A stretch of 8,901 bases of DNA from Chromatiales bacterium (GTDB lineage Bacteria; Pseudomonadota; Gammaproteobacteria; Chromatiales; Chromatiaceae), in the NCBI GenBank assembly GCA_024639625.1, contig JAHEIA010000095.1:1-8901 (forward strand), written 5' to 3'. Each line of letters starts with the position of its first letter. The first letter of the stretch is position 1. The translations under genes were made by a program, and so were the position numbers. The notes under the pieces were generated by a model. The model saw nothing but the letters and a program-made list of their open reading frames with translations, had not been told where the DNA came from and ran no database searches. Of the stretch, positions 5,741-8,901 are shown one piece after another.

Positions 5741-6313
5741 GTGCATACTCGAGGCGTGATACTGGTTTTGCTCGCGCTGCTCGCCGGCTGCCGCCAATCG
5801 GGTGTGGTGAACAAGGGAGTGGATTCCCGCTTCTTCCTGCCACCGGTCGGTAGCAAAGTGCTGGTCAAGCAGGATATTCCGGTGCCGCCGGGTTGGGCGC
5901 GGACCTTCTTTCAGCGGGGCGAAGCGGTCGGCTACTACCAAGTGGACTGGTACAGCGTCAACTGCAATTTCGAGATCAATCAGGTCTCCGAGCAGATCCG
6001 GTACATTCAGCCTGGGGAATTTCTTGTTTCCCGGGTTGAACAACAGATCGAAGGCGTGGTGCACAGACCCGGACAGCCGGTGCGCCTCGCAGCGGCGGGC
6101 AGGTTTGCGGTTTCCGGGGTCGACGCCGGAGGCGTGTTGTTGAATCAGGCGGTGCATCTGTGGCTTGAGTCCGAGGAGCAACCGGAAGTACGGCGTCTGT
6201 CCTGTCGCGGTACCCTCGACGATGCGCCGAACGCCCAGTTCCCCTCGATCGCGGAGATGCGGCAAGCCTTGGGATCGGTAGCGGAGATCCGCCTGCCGGA
6301 AGACGCTTACTAG
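5741..6313 (+). CDS. Small lipoprotein of unknown function
   Basis: A 190-residue protein with a lipoprotein signal peptide: a basic start (MHTRG), a hydrophobic core and the lipobox LLAGC with the lipidated cysteine at 17. The residue after it is Arg, not Asp, so by the usual rule it should go to the outer membrane. The mature part is mostly polar and beta-like, with a conspicuous VPPGWARTFFQRGE-VGYYQVDWYSVNC segment. Cysteines 75 and 155 could form a disulfide. I do not recognise a named family. The GTG start follows GGAGGG at 5731-5736, and the gene begins 10 bp after the GTPase stop, so it belongs to the same operon. Together with the membrane GTPases this suggests a shared envelope role. 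The gene ends nine bases from the stop of the convergent LysR gene. Confidence 0.8.
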   Translation: MHTRGVILVLLALLAGCRQSGVVNKGVDSRFFLPPVGSKVLVKQDIPVPPGWARTFFQRGEAVGYYQVDWYSVNCNFEINQVSEQIRYIQPGEFLVSRVEQQIEGVVHRPGQPVRLAAAGRFAVSGVDAGGVLLNQAVHLWLESEEQPEVRRLSCRGTLDDAPNAQFPSIAEMRQALGSVAEIRLPEDAY

Positions 6314-6314
6314 G

Positions 6315-6336
6315 CGCGCGGTTCAGGGATCGCGCG
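6315..6336. repeat. CGCGCG-N10-CGCGCG inverted repeat between convergent genes
   Basis: CGCGCG at 6315-6320 and 6331-6336 can pair. It lies at the junction of the lipoprotein and LysR stops and overlaps the last LysR codons. It may slow transcription from both sides, but there is no T-run, so it is at best a weak bidirectional terminator. Confidence 0.25.
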
Positions 6337-7309
6337 GCGGCGCTGTCGGGTACCCGTCGAGCGGCGCAAAGGCCTCCAGGCTCTCCTGCTCGTGGCGCGG
6401 GAAAAAGCCGGGATCCATCATGCTGATGAAACGCTTGGCCTGGGGCGAGAGGAACTTGCCTCGCCGCACGACCGTTCCGTAGCTGCGTTCCGGAAAGTAT
6501 CTATGCAGCGACTTGCGTCGCAGCGGTTCGTCGCCGGTCAGGCATACGTCGGTTACGATCGATACCCCCAAACCCAGTTCGACGTACTTTTTGATGACTT
6601 CCCATCCGCCGGCTTCCAGAGTCACCTTGTAGTCGACGTTGTTTTGCCGGAACACCAGATCGACGATGCGCCAGGTGCTCAAATGGCGCGGCGGCAGGAT
6701 CAGACCATAGGGGCTGATGTCCTCTAGCTTGACCTCGCGCAACGCTCCCAAAGGGTGGTCGAGGGGCGTAATCAAGGTCGGCGCGTAGGTCACGAACGGG
6801 TGGTAGTCGATATCCTCGGGGACTTCGAGCATGGAGCCTACGGCGAAATCGACTTCGTTTGCGCGCAGCATGGCAAGGCCGTCCCGGCCGGTCACATTGT
6901 GCAGTTTCAGACGGATTCCCGGGTGCTCGTCAGTGAAGCGCAGTATGGGCTTCGGCAGAACGTACAAGATGGTGGATTCACCGGCGGCGATGTTCAGCTC
7001 GCCCGACTCCAGTTTGCCGAAATAGGCGGAGAAGGTTTCGTGCAGCTTGTCCATGCCCTCCACCAGAGGATGGGCGAGTTCGTAGAGCACCTCCCCTTCC
7101 GGGGTCAGACGGATGCTCGGACCCTTGCGTTCGAACAGGATAATGCCGAGCTCGCGCTCCAGAGCCTGGACCTGCAGCGATACTGTGGGCTGACTCAGGT
7201 ACAGAGATTCCGCGGCGAGACTGATGCTGCTCATTTCCGCTGCCCTGCAGAAGGCCCGCAGTTGCTTGAGCCGGTTCTGCTTGTAGTAGAGGGGTGCCTT
7301 GCCAACCAT
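6323..7309 (-). CDS. LysR family regulator, CysB-like branch
   Basis: A 328-residue LysR-type transcriptional regulator. The N-terminal winged helix-turn-helix (about 14-73) contains LKQLRAFCRAAEMSSISLAA and LSQPTVSLQVQALERELG, followed by LFERKGPSIRLTPEGE. The effector-binding domain (about 103-300) has AAGESTILYVLP at 108-119, in the place where CysB binds sulfate or O-acetylserine-type ligands, and GWEVIKKYVELGLGVSIV with RRGKFLSPQAKRFI, which resemble CysB relatives. The true effector is not deducible. The ATG is supported by GAGGG 6 bases upstream. It is transcribed away from the RnfB-like/oxidoreductase unit, and an inverted repeat of T-N11-A form covers its probable -10 region. It is therefore likely to repress itself and to control the neighbouring unit. 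Confidence 0.92.
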   Translation of the reverse strand: MVGKAPLYYKQNRLKQLRAFCRAAEMSSISLAAESLYLSQPTVSLQVQALERELGIILFERKGPSIRLTPEGEVLYELAHPLVEGMDKLHETFSAYFGKLESGELNIAAGESTILYVLPKPILRFTDEHPGIRLKLHNVTGRDGLAMLRANEVDFAVGSMLEVPEDIDYHPFVTYAPTLITPLDHPLGALREVKLEDISPYGLILPPRHLSTWRIVDLVFRQNNVDYKVTLEAGGWEVIKKYVELGLGVSIVTDVCLTGDEPLRRKSLHRYFPERSYGTVVRRGKFLSPQAKRFISMMDPGFFPRHEQESLEAFAPLDGYPTAPPRDP

Positions 7310-7320
7310 TGCCGGCCCTC

Positions 7321-7341
7321 AATATTGGATCGTGAAATATT
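7321..7341. promoter_or_regulatory. LysR-type operator candidate AATATT-N9-AATATT
   Basis: Two AATATT arms at 7321-7326 and 7336-7341 contain the T-N11-A pattern (T7325 and A7337) typical of LysR-family binding sites. It lies 12 bp from the LysR start codon and overlaps that gene's likely -10 box, consistent with autoregulation. Confidence 0.5.
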
Positions 7342-7367
7342 AAGGATTGAAAAAATTGGTATGTCAA
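7339..7367 (-). promoter_or_regulatory. Probable promoter of the LysR gene
   Basis: On the minus strand a perfect -35 TTGACA (7362-7367) is followed after 17 bp by CTTAAT (7339-7344), four of six -10 matches. TAATAT at a 19-bp spacing is an alternative -10. The -35 overlaps that of the rightward promoter, so the two are probably mutually exclusive. Confidence 0.5.
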
Positions 7368-7388
7368 ATACTTCGGTTTCCCTACAAT
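7361..7388 (+). promoter_or_regulatory. Probable promoter of the RnfB-like/oxidoreductase unit
   Basis: ATGTCA (7361-7366, four of six) and TACAAT (7383-7388, five of six) with a 16-bp spacer. It would give a 5' leader of about 65 bases before the ATG at 7461. The imperfect -35 and the LysR-type site upstream suggest activation by the divergent regulator. Confidence 0.45.
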
Positions 7389-7460
7389 TCAAGAAACTGT
7401 AAAGTTACCGTGTCATCCTTCTCACCGACCGAAGTCACCTGCGAGTCCGAATTTTCTGCA

Positions 7461-8336
7461 ATGACAATCCTCTTGAGCATCGCCACGGCGGCGTTTTTCA
7501 TGGCGGTGTTGTGGACTCTCCTGGCCGGCTTGCTGGCGCTTGCCAGCAAGCGCCTGTACGTTTACGAAGACCCGCGCATCGATCAGGTGGAGGAGATGCT
7601 TCCCCACGCAAACTGCGGCGCCTGCGGCACCGCGGGATGCCGGCCCTTCGCGGAGCAGCTGACCAAGGGCGAGGTGGATCCGGGCAAATGTACGGTCAAC
7701 TCCAAGGAGATGAGCCAGGCTATCGCTGATTTCCTCGGGGTCTCTCTGGGTACCCACGAGAAGCGGGTGGCGCGCCTGGCTTGCGCCGGAGGTAGTCATG
7801 TAGCCCAGACCAAGGCCAGTTACCGGGGGATGAAGACCTGTCGCGCTGCCGCGCTGGTATCTGGCGGGGGGAAGGGATGCTCTTGGGGGTGTATCGGGTT
7901 CGGTGACTGCGCTGAGGTGTGTGATTTCTCCGCCATCACCATGGACCGGCATGGTCTGCCGGTGGTGGACGTGGCCAAATGCACCGCCTGCGAGGATTGT
8001 GTCGAGGTTTGTCCGAAAGACTTGTTCTCCATACACCCGGTCGGCCATCGTTTGTGGGTCGCCTGCAAGAACCAGGAAATGGGGGATGAAGCAGAGGCCC
8101 AATGCGAGGTGATCTGCACGGCTTGCGCGCGCTGCGCCGCAGACGCGCCGGAGGGATTGATCGCAATACAGAACAATTTAGCGGTCATCGACTACAGCAA
8201 GAACTCGCTGGCGTCCAAGGTGGCCATCGAGCGCTGCCCAACCGGCGCCATCGTCTGGTTGGATGATCAGCGGGGAACAGTCAAGGGGCGCGCGGCGAAA
8301 AAGCTTGTACGCAAGGAGCCGCTGCCGGTCGGATAA
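7461..8336 (+). CDS. RnfB-like membrane-anchored polyferredoxin
   Basis: A 291-residue iron-sulfur protein of the RnfB type, an electron carrier at the inner membrane. One N-terminal membrane helix (about 3-28) is followed by the RnfB-specific four-iron domain with C52, C55, C60 and C77 (CGACGTAGC, then DPGKC). Ferredoxin motifs follow: CSWGCIGFGDCAEVC (140-154) paired with CTACEDCVEVC (174-184), giving two [4Fe-4S] clusters. Then comes CTACARC (219-225) with a lone CP at 259-260, giving one more. Four clusters are expected in all. The start is ATG 7461 because it opens directly on the membrane helix; its Shine-Dalgarno is weak, and an upstream TTG at 7347 would overlap the promoter. No other rnf gene is present. 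The next gene is a 2-oxoacid:ferredoxin oxidoreductase, so this protein probably exchanges electrons with it. Confidence 0.85.
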   Translation: MTILLSIATAAFFMAVLWTLLAGLLALASKRLYVYEDPRIDQVEEMLPHANCGACGTAGCRPFAEQLTKGEVDPGKCTVNSKEMSQAIADFLGVSLGTHEKRVARLACAGGSHVAQTKASYRGMKTCRAAALVSGGGKGCSWGCIGFGDCAEVCDFSAITMDRHGLPVVDVAKCTACEDCVEVCPKDLFSIHPVGHRLWVACKNQEMGDEAEAQCEVICTACARCAADAPEGLIAIQNNLAVIDYSKNSLASKVAIERCPTGAIVWLDDQRGTVKGRAAKKLVRKEPLPVG

Positions 8337-8341
8337 GTGGG

Positions 8342-8396
8342 TATCGATCCTTGGCTCAGCGCGCGTCACTGCGCCGCTAGCGGCGAGGATTCGATA
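8342..8396. other. Nested inverted repeats between the RnfB-like gene and the oxidoreductase gene
   Basis: TATCGATCC (8342-8350) is complementary to GGATTCGATA (8387-8396) apart from one extra T. Inside it sits the perfect 14-bp palindrome CGCCGCTAGCGGCG (8372-8385). In RNA these could form an outer stem enclosing an inner hairpin. There is no T-run, so a role as RNA processing or stability element, or as partial terminator adjusting the two genes' levels, is more likely than full termination. A TTGACA at 8399-8404 has no matching -10 box. Confidence 0.35.
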
Positions 8397-8465
8397 GGTT
8401 GACAGTCGAACACTGTGGTAGCGGCCGAGCGAGCAGGATTGGCCGCTCCTCTCGAGGGGAACAAA

Positions 8466-8901
8466 ATGGCAGGAAAGAAACCAAACAAGGCCTTCAAGTA
8501 TCCGGGAACGCGCATGGCGATGGATGGGAACTCCGCGGTGATCATGTGCGAGCGGGAGGCCTCGGATGCCGCCGGCGCCTACCCCATCACACCGTCGACG
8601 CAGATGGGTGAATATTGGGCGGAGGAGGCGGGCAAGGGCCATATCAACGTCTCCCAGCGGCCCCTGATCTTCCTCGAGCCGGAGTCCGAGCATGCCGCGG
8701 CAGCAGTGACCGCGGGGATGTCCATGTCAGGGCTGCGTGCGACCAATTTTTCCTCTGCCCAGGGTGTGGCTTTCATGCACGAGTCGCTCTACGCGGCGGC
8801 GGGCAAACGCTTGCCCTACGTGCTCAATATGGGCTGCCGCGCCATCACCAAGTCCAGCCTCAACGTCCACTGCGGCCACGACGACTACCACTGCATCGAC
8901 G
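8466..8901 (+). CDS. Pyruvate/2-oxoacid:ferredoxin oxidoreductase, alpha-type N-terminal domain (partial)
   Basis: The first 145 codons of a gene that runs off the window. It matches the N-terminal domain of the thiamine-diphosphate-dependent 2-oxoacid:ferredoxin oxidoreductases. YPITPSTQMGEYW (residues 39-51), the SEHAAAAVTAGMSMSG stretch, the TNFSSAQGVAFMHESLY stretch and a late HCGHDD are family features. Such enzymes convert a 2-oxoacid plus CoA to acyl-CoA and CO2 with reduction of ferredoxin, or the reverse in CO2 fixation. Whether the substrate is pyruvate, 2-oxoglutarate or another acid cannot be told from this part, nor whether the protein is a single fused chain. The ATG has a clear GAGGGGA five bases upstream. 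It lies 129 bp after the RnfB-like gene in the same direction, so that protein is a likely redox partner. Confidence 0.85.
   Translation, partial: MAGKKPNKAFKYPGTRMAMDGNSAVIMCEREASDAAGAYPITPSTQMGEYWAEEAGKGHINVSQRPLIFLEPESEHAAAAVTAGMSMSGLRATNFSSAQGVAFMHESLYAAAGKRLPYVLNMGCRAITKSSLNVHCGHDDYHCID

Noticed and set aside
7347..7460. N-terminal extension of the RnfB-like protein from a TTG at 7347
   Set aside because: It would place the start inside the divergent promoter region, and the extension lacks RnfB similarity; the ATG at 7461 opens directly on the membrane helix.
8399..8404. TTGACA as -35 of a separate promoter for the oxidoreductase gene
   Set aside because: At 15-19 bp downstream there is only GC-rich sequence without a -10-like hexamer.

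Overview
The window looks like chromosomal DNA from a GC-rich gammaproteobacterium, plausibly a sulfur-oxidising or otherwise autotrophic member of the Chromatiales/Ectothiorhodospiraceae kind. This placement is an inference. It rests on a TrhP (YegQ)-type U32 protein, a DUF3549 protein and a YcgN-type cysteine-cluster protein, together with an RnfB-like ferredoxin beside a 2-oxoacid:ferredoxin oxidoreductase and a CysB-like LysR regulator. No mobile element, CRISPR array, tRNA or rRNA was found.

Left part (1-1936). The 3' end of a U32/TrhP gene runs rightward. It converges, with overlapping stop codons, on a leftward two-gene unit made of a YcgN-family protein followed by a DUF3549 protein of unknown function.

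A gap of 829 bp (1937-2765) follows. No convincing protein gene lies in it, but it is rich in short symmetrical sequences: an imperfect inverted repeat near a possible ycgN promoter, the 16-bp palindrome CTAGGGAAATCCCTAG, a full match to the IHF consensus, a cluster of DnaA-box-like 9-mers, a leftward extended -10 element and several hairpins.

Middle part (2766-6313). Three rightward genes form a compact operon: a membrane-anchored GTPase, a second paralogous GTPase whose start overlaps the first gene by 74 bp, and a small lipoprotein. Both GTPases end in a DUF697/YcjF-like hydrophobic region and share an unusual charged insert after the G5 motif. The second GTPase begins with a diverged tandem repeat with an exact 32-residue (96-bp) period. 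The layout suggests an uncharacterised envelope GTPase module, and it is the best candidate here for an undescribed system.

Right part (6323-8901). A CysB-like LysR regulator is transcribed leftward and faces a rightward unit of an RnfB-like polyferredoxin membrane protein and the first 145 codons of a pyruvate/2-oxoacid:ferredoxin oxidoreductase. The two -35 boxes of the divergent promoters overlap. A T-N11-A type inverted repeat covers the regulator's own -10 region, which is the usual arrangement for a LysR regulator controlling itself and its neighbour. The probable job of the unit is low-potential electron exchange between a membrane-associated ferredoxin and 2-oxoacid (de)carboxylation.
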